Positions 1 through 8,392 are shown, counted from the first letter of the stretch. The stretch is 64,000 nucleotides of DNA from an uncultured Tenacibaculum sp. (GCA_947497895.1 CANMIL010000002.1:124001-188000); one strand, 5' to 3'. The notes: generated from the letters alone by a model not told the origin. Program-made: numbers and translations.

Positions 1-466
1 CATCCAAATCCTCAGAATTACCGTTTGAATAAAAATAATGTAATTGCCATTTTTGAGTTATTTGTGCCTGTTTATTTTGTGCTTCATCCCAAGGTGGATA
101 TACGCGAAATCCTCGCTTCCCTTCTTTATTTTTAGTAGATATGATTCCTTTTTCTATTAAAATTTCTTTAGGAAAAACAAATAGTCCAAAACGTTTATCT
201 GATATTGATAAAACCAGGAAATAATCCAAGGTATCCGACTCTGAGAATGGAGCAATTGGGCCATCCTCTGAACGTTTCCAAAAGGTTACGAATTGTCCAG
301 TTTTCTTTGGAGTAATTTTCGAAGTTCTACTAATAACATGTTTTTTATTTAATTCAAACTGACAAGCATCGTATTCTTGACTTTCTAGTTCATCTGAATA
401 GTCAGAAATTTCCAAGTTTAACTTATCAAAAAGTTCTTTTTTAAGGTAAGTAAGGTTCTTATTCAT
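1..466 (-). CDS. MepB family protein, 3' part cut by the window edge
   Basis: Reading the minus strand from the ATG at 466 gives an open frame of 155 codons that runs off the window. It begins MNKNLTYLKKELFDKLNLEI and contains KITPKKTGQFVTFWKR, GPIAPF and, near the end, GFRVYPPWD, which are the conserved blocks of the MepB family. MepB was named from the Staphylococcus mepRAB locus and its biochemical role is unknown. The C-terminal end lies outside the window. The ATG overlaps the last 8 bases of the upstream gene (459-950), so the two are probably translationally coupled. Family assignment is fairly sure; function is not. Confidence 0.8.
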   Translation of the reverse strand, partial: MNKNLTYLKKELFDKLNLEISDYSDELESQEYDACQFELNKKHVISRTSKITPKKTGQFVTFWKRSEDGPIAPFSESDTLDYFLVLSISDKRFGLFVFPKEILIEKGIISTKNKEGKRGFRVYPPWDEAQNKQAQITQKWQLHYFYSNGNSEDLD

Positions 467-950
467 TGCTGCCTTTTACAAATCTTTCCATCATCAACGT
501 TATATTCAATATATCATAGAGTTTCCAGCCTCTTGGACCATAAAACACAACTCTTCTCCCTCCTTTTTCTTCCATTAATATTTTATGTTGGAATCTTTTA
601 ATATATCCAAAATACCTAGCTTTTAAATACTCAAGTTTCGTTTTTGGCTCATCCAAAGGATAATCATAGGGAGTCCATTGTTTAATATTTTCATATGCAA
701 TACTGTCTGCAAATATATCGTTGCCACAAGCAATTTTTTTAGTACCAATTATTGTCCAATTCTTATTTTTTCCTTTAAAATATACTACCGGTATTCCAAT
801 ATTTTCAGGTTCTAATAAGCTTTCTAATTTTCTTCTCTTCTTTATATTGAGTTTCTCAAAAAACAAAACTTTTGAACAAAGGACATTATTTTTTCGGACT
901 CTCCATTCTATTCGTTTTTTTAAGTATTCATCTGATTTTTTCATAGCCAT
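459..950 (-). CDS. hypothetical protein, 163 aa
   Basis: I do not recognise this family. The protein is 163 residues, basic at the N-terminus (KKRIEWRVRKNN) with no signal peptide or membrane segment, so it should be cytoplasmic. The middle contains GNDIFADSIAYENI and a Tyr/Pro-rich stretch (WTPYDYPLDEP), and the C-terminus is again basic and aromatic (RRVVFYGPRGWKLYD). The gene overlaps the MepB-family gene downstream by 8 bases, which suggests a two-gene unit. The frame is long and has flavobacterial codon use, and the coupling supports it being real. Confidence 0.7.
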   Translation of the reverse strand: MAMKKSDEYLKKRIEWRVRKNNVLCSKVLFFEKLNIKKRRKLESLLEPENIGIPVVYFKGKNKNWTIIGTKKIACGNDIFADSIAYENIKQWTPYDYPLDEPKTKLEYLKARYFGYIKRFQHKILMEEKGGRRVVFYGPRGWKLYDILNITLMMERFVKGSNE

Positions 951-1019
951 ATTTATGAAGAGGTTTCTTTAAATTAACTCAAAAAAATCAAAAATAACAT
1001 GTAATATCTTTCTAAACTA

Positions 1020-1727
1020 TCATTTTGGTTTCTTTCTATAAACAGCTCTAGGATAATCGGACATTCTTTTGTCCTTCTTTCTCAATTCTGTTAATGCATT
1101 TTTAGCAATCCATTTGGCAGAGGGGCTTTCAAGTTCTAAAATTTCCTCAGCTACTTCAATAGCCCTTTTATTCAAATCGATATTTCGTTTTCCAATATTT
1201 CTTAGCGCCCAATTCACCGCCTTTTTTACATACAGCCGTTCGTCGTTTGCTTCTCTTTTAATAATAGGAAAAAACTGTTCAAACAATTCGTTATCTGATT
1301 TTTTATCAGCCATGCAATAAGCCGCCATAATAGCAAATCCAGCTCTTTTTTCAAACTCTGGTTTGCGTTCCGTCCACTCCAATAGTTTCAACAAAGCCAA
1401 ATCACTTTTCGCAAAAACCCCCATACAAAAACTGTCACAAATCTCCCAGTTTTCAAAGGTTTTTACCCATTTTTCCATGAGATCTTCAGTAATACTTTTC
1501 GGGCTGAATATTTTACTACACAAAAGTCGAGCTTCATAAATTCCACTATCAAAAAGTTTAATAGCCAACATATTGTTCTGACCAATTTCCTTAGCTAATT
1601 CCTTTAAATCTTTATGATAAATTCCTAGTGAATTATTTGCAATTACACCGAACTTTTGTTTTTTAAAAGCTATTTTATCCTCATCTTGAAGCTCATATAA
1701 GCGCTCAATGATTTCCTCGTAAGTCAT
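1020..1727 (-). CDS. DNA alkylation repair protein, AlkD-like
   Basis: The 235-residue protein is all-helical with HEAT-like repeats, as in AlkD glycosylases that excise 3-methyl- and 7-methyl-purines from DNA. Recognisable family blocks are the start (MTYEEIIERLYELQDEDK), GIYEARLLCSKIF near residue 62, the Trp/Asp-rich stretch ENWEICDSFC near 91-100 and KKAVNWALRNIGKRN near 167-181. The tail (RMSDYPRAVYRKKPK) is strongly basic and could contact DNA. It lies 5 bases downstream of a methyltransferase gene in the same direction. An AlkB-type demethylase sits 2 kb away (3620-4207), so two alkylation-repair functions are close together. Confidence 0.85.
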   Translation of the reverse strand: MTYEEIIERLYELQDEDKIAFKKQKFGVIANNSLGIYHKDLKELAKEIGQNNMLAIKLFDSGIYEARLLCSKIFSPKSITEDLMEKWVKTFENWEICDSFCMGVFAKSDLALLKLLEWTERKPEFEKRAGFAIMAAYCMADKKSDNELFEQFFPIIKREANDERLYVKKAVNWALRNIGKRNIDLNKRAIEVAEEILELESPSAKWIAKNALTELRKKDKRMSDYPRAVYRKKPK

Positions 1728-1732
1728 GTTTT

Positions 1733-2518
1733 CTAATTACTTTTACCAACAATGTAAAGATAATCTCCTAAATCATTTTTATACAGTTCCATCACTTTAA
1801 GAATGCGACCAGTTTTAATATCCTCTTTTAATTTTGATAAACCTTCTTTGACTTCATCTTGATTTGCCAATGATGAAAAGGAAGAAATCCCTTGTCTAAT
1901 ATTATCATCAAAATACAGATCTGGAAACTCTTTTCCGCAGTACAAAAACTGGTCTTCCAAATCAGGTCGAATAGCATATTTTTCTGTTTTTTCTATTTCA
2001 ATATTATTTTTCTCCATAGCCTTTTTAACGGCATCAAAAGAAGGCATTTGCTTTATAGAGTCTTCAAGCATTTTAGGAAAGTAATGATTCAACCAATATC
2101 CTTGCATTTGTTTAGGAGTTGAAGTAAACATAACGATACGCCCTTTAGACTTTAACACTCGGTTTAATTCTTTGAACCCCTTCTCTAAATCATTCCAATG
2201 ATGAATGGTTAACGTTGCTAAAATACCGTCAATGGAGTTTTCGGAAAGTCCTGTTTTTTCCACAGACCCCAATCTCCAATCGACATTACTGTTTTGAGAT
2301 TTTGCCTCAGTTAACATTTTCTCAGAAGGATCAATTCCTATGAGATTCATGCCTCGTTTTTCTAATTCGCTAGTGTAATTTCCTGTTCCACAACCAATAT
2401 CTAAATACAGCTCATAGTTTACAGGTTTTAAATGATGAATTAATCGCTCCGTAAGGAATTTATCTGCCTTTCTGGTTTGGTTATAATTCAACCCAATCTT
2501 ATCGTATTTTATATGCAT
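1733..2518 (-). CDS. class I SAM-dependent methyltransferase
   Basis: The 261-residue protein has the class I Rossmann methyltransferase fold. Motif I (LDIGCGTGNYT, about residues 39-49) binds S-adenosylmethionine, GIDPSEKML near 61-69 supplies the acidic residue that holds the ribose, and ILATLTIHHWNDLEKG near 100-115 matches motif IV of the UbiE/Methyltransf_11 type. The substrate cannot be read from sequence. It ends 5 bases before the AlkD gene and starts 13 bases after an SDR gene, so three genes (SDR, methyltransferase, AlkD) probably form one minus-strand operon. Confidence 0.85.
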   Translation of the reverse strand: MHIKYDKIGLNYNQTRKADKFLTERLIHHLKPVNYELYLDIGCGTGNYTSELEKRGMNLIGIDPSEKMLTEAKSQNSNVDWRLGSVEKTGLSENSIDGILATLTIHHWNDLEKGFKELNRVLKSKGRIVMFTSTPKQMQGYWLNHYFPKMLEDSIKQMPSFDAVKKAMEKNNIEIEKTEKYAIRPDLEDQFLYCGKEFPDLYFDDNIRQGISSFSSLANQDEVKEGLSKLKEDIKTGRILKVMELYKNDLGDYLYIVGKSN

Positions 2519-2531
2519 GTTTTTTCTTTAT

Positions 2532-3323
2532 TTAAGTAACGCTCCATTTTCTAACCAAACGATAGTAAAGGGCGGGTAAATATCTTCGCGCGTATACACC
2601 TGCTTTTTCTTTAGCCCCTCCAATGTATACTTCTGGTTTTTTATTTTTAATTGCTTTTATCATCAATCTTGCAAATCGGTCAGAATCCATTCCTTTTTCC
2701 GTTGCTGTGTCCATAATTCCTTGTTGTGAACCATCTCCAACCAAGGCATTTTTCGAAACTTCAGTAGCCACAAAACCTGGGCAAATTAGAGAGACTGAAA
2801 TATTATCTTTAAAATGCTCTGCTCGTAACGCATCATAAAATCCATGCAGCGCATGTTTACTTGCCGAATAACTTGATCGTAAAGGAGTACCAAATTTTCC
2901 AACAACACTGGAAGTAACTACAAAATGTCCTTTTTGTTTTTTGATAAAATGAGGTAATAATGCTTTTGTTAGCGCAACATTTCCAAGGTAATTAATTGCC
3001 ATAATTTTCCGATCTACTTCCAAAGATGTTTCCTTTATTAAGGAACGTTGACTAACCCCTCCATTATTTACCAAAATATCTATTTGACCAAACAATTTAA
3101 CTGCTTCAGATGTTTTGGCTTCCAAAGTTTTATATTGCTCCAAATCAAGAGGTAATATTTTCACATTCTCAGGTTTTTCGCATTGAGATCGTACCTCATT
3201 TAAAGCTTCTTCATTTCTGGATGAGAGAATCAGCTGAACATCATCTTTTGAATAAGCGATGGCTAATGATTTCCCTATTCCAGAGGAAGCGCCGGTAATC
3301 CAAATAACTTGATTATTCATCAT
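2532..3323 (-). CDS. SDR family oxidoreductase
   Basis: This 263-residue protein is a classical short-chain dehydrogenase/reductase. The cofactor loop GASSGIGK lies at about residues 11-18, the NNGG motif near 86-89, the catalytic Ser in VTSSVVGKFG and the YSASK motif near residues 152-156. Arg at the end of beta-2 (LSSRNEE) favours NADPH over NADH by family precedent. The C-terminal extension ending RRYLPALYYRLVRK resembles the subgroup often annotated as short-chain dehydrogenase of unknown substrate. Two start codons lie in tandem (3323 and 3320). A 36-bp dispersed repeat begins 8 bases upstream of the start. Confidence 0.88.
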   Translation of the reverse strand: MMNNQVIWITGASSGIGKSLAIAYSKDDVQLILSSRNEEALNEVRSQCEKPENVKILPLDLEQYKTLEAKTSEAVKLFGQIDILVNNGGVSQRSLIKETSLEVDRKIMAINYLGNVALTKALLPHFIKKQKGHFVVTSSVVGKFGTPLRSSYSASKHALHGFYDALRAEHFKDNISVSLICPGFVATEVSKNALVGDGSQQGIMDTATEKGMDSDRFARLMIKAIKNKKPEVYIGGAKEKAGVYARRYLPALYYRLVRKWSVT

Positions 3324-3330
3324 TTCTTTG

Positions 3331-3366
3331 TTTTAATCGCAGGGCGATAGCCAAAGGTTTAATTCC
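3331..3366 (+). repeat. 36-bp dispersed repeat, copy 1
   Basis: The sequence beginning TTTTAATCGCAGGGCGATAG matches positions 60864-60899 at 34 of 36 bases in the same orientation. The core GGCGATAGCC can fold as a 3-bp stem with a GATA loop. The similarity stops sharply on the right. Nature unknown; it could be a remnant of a mobile element end. Confidence 0.7.
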
Positions 3367-3619
3367 GAACGGTTTGTATCGAAATATAAAATTATGAAAC
3401 CAACACATACCCTGCATGTTTGTATTGGGACATTTCATTATCACTCTCAACTAAGACCACCTGGTTATTGAGTAGTAAATATTTCATCTAATGTATTGAA
3501 AACAAAACAATTTATAGTTATAAACTATACCAATATCTATTTTAAAGATATTCATTGGAGGCATAACTTCAATTTTTGGTAAAACATATAAAACTTACAA
3601 CAACCTTTTTCGACTAGTT

Positions 3620-4207
3620 TCAATGAAAACCATATTTTCTAAACGTAAGATTAATTCTTGGTTGCTTATAGTTTGAATCTAAAGGAAGCGCATGTTCGTA
3701 TCGTTCCTGACAATGTTCTCCCATGAGTAATAAACTTCCTTTTTTCAATACAATTTCATGTACTTTTTGGGTTGTTTTTTCTCTCAAATGAAAAACTCTC
3801 TCTTCTCCTAAACTGATAGAAACGATTTGAGAAGTATCACCAAAAGCAACGGTATCAGAATGGTAATCGACACCCGAATTCCCATCAGGATAATAGATAC
3901 ATACACATACTTGAAAACGATGACCTGTTTCATCTGCTATTTTATCTCTTACCGCTAGTAATGGTTTAGTCCATGATTTTGTAGGACCCCAAATATCTGA
4001 AGGTAGGTTGTTATTTATGAACAACTCAACATCCATAAACATGTGTTTTCCATAATTTTCCTGATATGTTTCTCCGTTAAACAACGTCATTGAAAAAGGC
4101 GTTGTAAGTTCTTTTATATCAAAAAGTTCATTATAGATAGCATCACTTTCTTCCTCCGATAGGAAAAACTCTTTGTATTTGATCTCGCAATTCAGATCTA
4201 ATATCAT
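3620..4207 (-). CDS. AlkB-type 2-oxoglutarate/Fe(II) dioxygenase
   Basis: The 195-residue protein has the AlkB jelly-roll signature. The iron ligands are H116 and D118 in VDYHSDTV and H172 in YEHALP. R184 and R190 in PRINLTFRKY should bind 2-oxoglutarate and close the substrate pocket. Members of the family oxidatively remove methyl groups from alkylated DNA or RNA bases. The length fits short ALKBH2/3-like bacterial members rather than E. coli AlkB. It is transcribed alone on the minus strand. Confidence 0.88.
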   Translation of the reverse strand: MILDLNCEIKYKEFFLSEEESDAIYNELFDIKELTTPFSMTLFNGETYQENYGKHMFMDVELFINNNLPSDIWGPTKSWTKPLLAVRDKIADETGHRFQVCVCIYYPDGNSGVDYHSDTVAFGDTSQIVSISLGEERVFHLREKTTQKVHEIVLKKGSLLLMGEHCQERYEHALPLDSNYKQPRINLTFRKYGFH

Positions 4208-4295
4208 GTTTTGATTAGTTTTTAGCTCTTTTTAGAGCTTTTTAAGTTTTTTGTGTAATTTCGTTTGATTTCGATTTTAAATAATATCAGAATCG

Positions 4296-4808
4296 TTATT
4301 TAGTCAAATACTGACCTCTATTAAAATCTTCTTGCGTAATAGGTTTTCCGTTTATTGTGTCTCCGTCCCAATCTTGAGCTATTAACCAAACCCCATTTAC
4401 TTTCTTTAGTACCACGTGGAACATTCCAAAATGCGTTTTAAATTTTGGGTTTTTCTTTTTGTATGTTACTTTATAATAACCTATTTCGTAAGCTGCATTC
4501 CCTTTATGCATTCGTTCAAGAAAGCTAAACTCAATTTGCTCAACATTGGAAACGGGTCTTTGAAAGTTCTCTTTGATTTTTTCCTTGTACTCACTCCCTA
4601 TTCGCATTGCGTACGAATTCACCCTTAAAACATCATCAGTTTGTAGGCTGTTAAACGCTTTCCAATCTCTGGAATTATAGGCTTTAATAAAAGGAAACCA
4701 AACTTGTTGGTCAATTTCTTTAGTAGTTTTAGTGCTCTCAATTTTTGTTTGAGAAAAAATAGAAGTAAAAGAAATAAAAATAATCAGTAACGAGTATGTA
4801 GTTTTCAT
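4296..4808 (-). CDS. secreted NTF2-like / DUF4440-type protein
   Basis: The 170-residue protein starts with a signal peptide (LLIIFISFTSIFSQ, cleavage probably near residue 20). The rest has the size and pattern of an NTF2-like fold: an early helix with WFPFIKAYNSRDWKAFNSLQ, then beta-strands ending GVWLIAQDWDG near residue 141. Many relatives are called nuclear transport factor 2 or SnoaL-like proteins and are of unknown function in the periplasm. It is monocistronic on the minus strand. Confidence 0.72.
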   Translation of the reverse strand: MKTTYSLLIIFISFTSIFSQTKIESTKTTKEIDQQVWFPFIKAYNSRDWKAFNSLQTDDVLRVNSYAMRIGSEYKEKIKENFQRPVSNVEQIEFSFLERMHKGNAAYEIGYYKVTYKKKNPKFKTHFGMFHVVLKKVNGVWLIAQDWDGDTINGKPITQEDFNRGQYLTK

Positions 4809-4907
4809 GAGTAAAATTTAGTTGCATACAAGTTACTGATTTTTTTAAACCATGGTTTTAGGTCCTATAAGTTAATTTACAACTCATAGGAAAAAACCTT
4901 GGAATTC

Positions 4908-5574
4908 TTATATATTCTGAAGAAGTGAATGACTAAAATGTTCTATTGCTTGAATATAAGCATACACTTCAATTGGATGAGCCCCTAATTTCTTTTTCTC
5001 CAGATCGGTGGTAAGTCCAAGATCAAGTTTTGTACAACCTTTTTCTTACGCTCTTTCAATAGTTCTATAAAGTATTTGTTTGTAGGCATTCACCTCGTAA
5101 ACGTGCTGATAATCTAAACCAACAATCATAGCGTTATAAAGATTGTTATGAATAAAACTAAACATAACTCCAATAAGCTTTGGTTTTTCACCTTCTTCTG
5201 TTGGTTTTAAGTACAGCTGGATAAAATCATAATCAGGATTTGTTGCTAAGTGGCCTAAGGCAGTACTGGCTGTTACAATACATGGGCTCTTGTAATTTTC
5301 TCATGAATCCTTCTAATTCCTTGTAAAGTCCTATAGATAAATAGGTACGAGAAGATGAAAATTGCGTTCCATGTTCCCAAACAGAGTTCACAACTCCCTG
5401 TTTGAGTTTTTGTTCTTTTTCTAATGCTAAGTAACTGCAGGAACCAAAATTAATAAGTTTCTTGTTGTCAATTACTACAGCGTTGTCATCTGTTTTTTCT
5501 TGGTTAGAGGTTTAATTATGCACCAATTTTCTTCTAAAACCATCTTCAATTATCTGATCCAAGGTTTCAATCAT
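4908..5574 (-). pseudogene. decayed PLP-enzyme (AONS-like) / GNAT fusion with an internal deletion
   Basis: Reading the minus strand from the ATG at 5574 gives MIETLDQIIEDGF, a TAA stop after codon 20, then in the same frame DDNAVVIDNKKLINFGSCSY and VWEHGTQFSSSRTYLSIGLY. This is the N-terminus of an 8-amino-7-oxononanoate-synthase-like PLP enzyme. Near 5280 the frame shifts and the text jumps to the C-terminal part of a GNAT-type acyltransferase (LGHLATNPDYDFIQLYLKP, TKLDLGLTTDLEKKKLGAHP), with another in-frame TAA near 5047. The whole catalytic middle, several hundred codons, is missing. It looks like the two ends of a bifunctional aminotransferase/GNAT protein joined by deletion, with two stops and one frameshift. 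Confidence 0.8.
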
Positions 5575-5629
5575 AATACATTTTTATATTAAGTTTAGGT
5601 TACGTGATGCTGGTTAGGACATCGTGAAA

Positions 5630-5673
5630 ACCTTATTAGATAAAAGCTTTGTAGTATACATATCCAATAAGGT
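5630..5673. repeat. inverted repeat upstream of the pseudogene
   Basis: ACCTTATTAGATA at 5630-5642 pairs with TATCCAATAAGGT at 5661-5673 (12 of 13 positions), with an 18-base loop. It sits just upstream of the decayed gene and could be part of its old control region or a small element. Confidence 0.5.
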
Positions 5674-5778
5674 ATTTGACTCTTAGACCTTGAATTATTA
5701 TAAAAATTTATTCGAGTATTAGAAAAAAAACAACCTAAAATCGCCTCCTTCAGAAAACTGTCTGAAAATGAATTTATT

Positions 5779-6366
5779 CTAATTACAGAAATCTTTTTTT
5801 ATTTTTACTTTATTTAGTCTTTTCCATATAGAATGTTGAAAAGGTTGGCGTGAAAACCGAAATAAACAGAGATAATTTTTAGTTTTTTCACAGAGTTTAT
5901 TCTCGATATTTACATAAAGTAAGATTGTATTTTTGGTTTTAAATGAATCGTGTAAAACCAATGTTCCACGATAAAAATTAGTTTTATTTTTCTCAATTAT
6001 CCGTTCGATTTTTACTTCTGTTTTCGGAATGGTTTTCTCTTTTTCTTTGTTTACTAAATTCATCAAACCATCAAAGTAAAATTTCAAGTTTTCTTCGAAA
6101 AACACTTTGGTTGGTGGTTCTTTTAAGTTAATATTCCAAACAAAAGTATAGGTCCAAAAATCAGAACTTTCAATATTTCCCCAACCTTGTGCAAAGCGAA
6201 TATCTTCGTAACCTTTATACTTAATTTCAGGTGCAAAATGAAAAGGAATTCTAATCTTTTCCTTAGTCCAAGTGGAATCTGCGATTAAAATATCGACTAC
6301 TTCTGTTTGTGAAAATATGTTCACAGAGACCATCAGTAATACAAATACAAAATTTCTCATATTCAT
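5779..6366 (-). CDS. secreted hypothetical protein, 195 aa
   Basis: A signal peptide (FVFVLLMVSVNIFSQ, residues 6-20) marks this as exported. The mature part has no family I recognise. It contains KIRIPFHFAPEIKYKGYEDI and WTYTFVWNINLKEPP, and the C-terminal half is Lys-rich. Such proteins are usually periplasmic in Flavobacteriaceae. The gene starts 15 bases after the YceI gene in the same direction, so it is probably co-transcribed with it and shares its control by the neighbouring divergent membrane regulator (7204-8073). That link is inference from position. Confidence 0.72.
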   Translation of the reverse strand: MNMRNFVFVLLMVSVNIFSQTEVVDILIADSTWTKEKIRIPFHFAPEIKYKGYEDIRFAQGWGNIESSDFWTYTFVWNINLKEPPTKVFFEENLKFYFDGLMNLVNKEKEKTIPKTEVKIERIIEKNKTNFYRGTLVLHDSFKTKNTILLYVNIENKLCEKTKNYLCLFRFSRQPFQHSIWKRLNKVKIKKDFCN

Positions 6367-6381
6367 TGTTTTAATTCGACT

Positions 6382-6945
6382 TTATAAACTAATTTCAACG
6401 ATAAACCCAATAGCGTCAGAAATGGCTCCATCTCTCATTTTACTTGTATAATTCACATTCCAACGCCTACGATCTATTTTAAATTTTGTTTTTAATGTTC
6501 GATTTTTATAATCAAGCGTAGCTCTAAAATTAATGGATTTTGTAATTCCCTTAATGGTAAAATCGGCTTCCATTCTTACTGTATTGTTTTCATGGTAGTC
6601 TACTTTTGTAATATTCAAATACGCTTTAGGATACTTTTTTACATCGAAAAAATCTGGGGCTTTTAAGTGATCATCCAAGTTTTTACGAGCTTCTTCTTTG
6701 TCGATATCAGTACTTCTAAGTGAAGTCATATCAACCGTAAATTTACCGCCTGAAATTTTTTCATTTGTTTTTATAAAATATCCATCGAGTAAGTTTATTG
6801 TTCCTTCATGACCACCAAAATAAAAGGTGTATTCACCTATCCATTGAATGGTACTTTTTTCTAAATTAATAGGAAGTTTTTGTTGTGCTTTAAAAGCACA
6901 ACAAAAACTTAAAAAACAAATAAGTGTTATACTGAATTTTCTCAT
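6382..6945 (-). CDS. YceI family protein
   Basis: The 187-residue protein has a signal peptide ending at CAFKAQ and then the YceI lipocalin-like barrel: STIQWIGEYTFYFGGHEGTI at about 31-50, MTSLRSTDIDKEE, LKAPDFFDVKKYPKAYLNIT and the closing DAIGFIVEISL. YceI proteins bind isoprenoid-type lipids in the periplasm. The gene leads a two-gene minus-strand unit with 5779-6366 and is divergent from a membrane-anchored winged-helix regulator across 258 bases, an arrangement that suggests local regulation. Confidence 0.88.
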   Translation of the reverse strand: MRKFSITLICFLSFCCAFKAQQKLPINLEKSTIQWIGEYTFYFGGHEGTINLLDGYFIKTNEKISGGKFTVDMTSLRSTDIDKEEARKNLDDHLKAPDFFDVKKYPKAYLNITKVDYHENNTVRMEADFTIKGITKSINFRATLDYKNRTLKTKFKIDRRRWNVNYTSKMRDGAISDAIGFIVEISL

Positions 6946-7203
6946 AATAAATATATTTTGAAACGAAACTAAAAGAGAGCGTTTTGAAAAGTGTCAAAAA
7001 AGTGTCAAAGAAGTGTAACCCCTTGTAAAATCTGATAAAAATGTCGGAACTTTACTAACTAAGTGAGATCTATACCTGTATCGATTTTTTTAAAACAGTT
7101 CTATTTGAATGCCTTGTAGTTTCTATAAATAAAGTCGATTTCGAAAATTGATTCTCCAATTCGAACATTTGTAGTTTTTTTGTAATTTCCTCAGTAATAA
7201 TTT

Positions 7204-8073
7204 ATGAGTAGTAAACGGTTTTACATATATGGTAGTTTAGCCATCCTTCTTTTTTTAGGTGGTGTTTTTTCTAGTTTTAATCAAGACAATTCGGACTTTA
7301 TTGAACGTGTAAAAATTGGTCTTCGCGAAGTTGGAAACAATCTGTTATTATCAAACAAAGACAGTACTTCATTAGTATTGCCTGTAAGAGAAATAAAACC
7401 TAATGTTTACGAGATTTCTTTTGAAAAAGGGCTAGAAATTGAGCCTGGATTTTTGGTAAGTGAAATAAAAAAGAGCTTCAAAAAATCTGATCTTTCCAAA
7501 TTTTACAGAGTTGCTGTTTTAGAATGCATTATTAATGATGTCGTTTATAGCTACGAAATGAAAGAAACCAATAAAAAAAGTATTGTTCCTTGTTTAGGAA
7601 GAGTTTTACCCAAAAGTTGTTATAAAATTCAAGTGAAGTTTACAGCTTCTTCTCCTCAACTTTTAAGGAGTTCTTTTTATTGGTTCGGCTTTTTAGTGGT
7701 ATTGTTACTGCTACTTTCAGAAATCTATTTTAGGAAAAAAAATGATTCTGGAAAACCAGAAGAAAATCTTTCAAAAATTCAAATTGGACATTATTGGTTA
7801 CATCCAGATCAAAGTAAATTAATGTTTGATTCTGAAGAAATTATGCTTTCCAAGAAAGAGTGTGAAATATTAAGCATTTTTGCTGCTGCTCAAAATGAAA
7901 TTATAAAAAGAGAAGAGCTTTCGAAAAAAGTATGGGAAGATAATGGCGTTTTTGTAGGAAGAAGTTTGGACACTTATGTATCAAAATTAAGAAAAAAACT
8001 AAAGCAAGACCCTTCCTTAAAAATCATTAACGTACATGGGGTAGGTTATAAGCTCGAAGTACTTAAAAGTTAA
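7204..8073 (+). CDS. membrane-anchored winged-helix transcriptional regulator (ToxR-like layout)
   Basis: Residues 8-26 form a first membrane segment, residues about 30-155 a likely periplasmic domain, residues about 158-177 (WFGFLVVLLLLLSEIYF) a second membrane segment, and residues about 192-289 an OmpR/PhoB-type winged helix. The winged helix shows the recognition region SLDTYVSKLRKKLKQDP and the wing INVHGVGYKLE. There is no receiver or kinase domain, so it would act as a one-component sensor that binds DNA from the membrane. The periplasmic part contains two Cys pairs (VLECIIND; VPCLGRVLPKSC). The gene is divergent from the YceI operon, which is the obvious candidate target. Confidence 0.82.
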   Translation: MSSKRFYIYGSLAILLFLGGVFSSFNQDNSDFIERVKIGLREVGNNLLLSNKDSTSLVLPVREIKPNVYEISFEKGLEIEPGFLVSEIKKSFKKSDLSKFYRVAVLECIINDVVYSYEMKETNKKSIVPCLGRVLPKSCYKIQVKFTASSPQLLRSSFYWFGFLVVLLLLLSEIYFRKKNDSGKPEENLSKIQIGHYWLHPDQSKLMFDSEEIMLSKKECEILSIFAAAQNEIIKREELSKKVWEDNGVFVGRSLDTYVSKLRKKLKQDPSLKIINVHGVGYKLEVLKS

Positions 8074-8142
8074 ATTGTGTTCGATAAAACCAATGCTTAT
8101 TAGTAACAATGTGTCTTTAAAACGTATAATTTTTTCAAAAGA

Positions 8143-8180
8143 AAAAAGGTTCTACGAAACTGAAACTTCGAAAAACCTTT
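8143..8180 (-). terminator. probable terminator of the double-glycine peptide gene
   Basis: AAAGGTT and AACCTTT arms with an inner CGAA/TTCG pair form an imperfect hairpin. On the minus strand it is followed by TTTTTTC. It sits 24 bases after the stop of 8204-8392. Confidence 0.55.
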
Positions 8181-8203
8181 AAATAAAAACGATTCGTCAA
8201 AAA

Positions 8204-8392
8204 TTACACACAACATTTACCATTTACAATTGTTCCAAAAACAGTATTTCCGTTTACTGGAACTGCACAGCGATCGTCATAGCTTGCAAAATAATATCTG
8301 TAACAGATTGACGACGAAAGCATGCCTCCATTAACAGTTTGTTGTTCTGATTTATCTAGTATCGATCCTAAATTTGAAATATTTTTTAACAT
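8204..8392 (-). CDS. small double-glycine leader peptide (bacteriocin/RiPP-like precursor)
   Basis: The 62-residue product has a leader of the double-glycine type: residues 1-23 include LGSILDKSEQQTVNGG, matching the pattern of hydrophobic and acidic residues followed by GG seen before C39-peptidase transporter cleavage. The predicted core (residues 24-62) is 39 residues with Cys at 30, 42, 60 and 61 and several aromatic residues. No peptidase-containing ABC transporter, maturation enzyme or immunity gene is visible nearby, so any exporter must be elsewhere. Known flavobacterial relatives are annotated only as bacteriocin-type signal-sequence peptides. The gene has its own -7 element and terminator. 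Confidence 0.72.
   Translation of the reverse strand: MLKNISNLGSILDKSEQQTVNGGMLSSSICYRYYFASYDDRCAVPVNGNTVFGTIVNGKCCV

Noticed and set aside
4409..4422. parS-like GTACCACGTGGAAC inside the NTF2-like gene
   Set aside because: One mismatch in the outer arm, inside a coding sequence and 12.7 kb from the cluster; it reads as ordinary codons, so chance is the simpler explanation.
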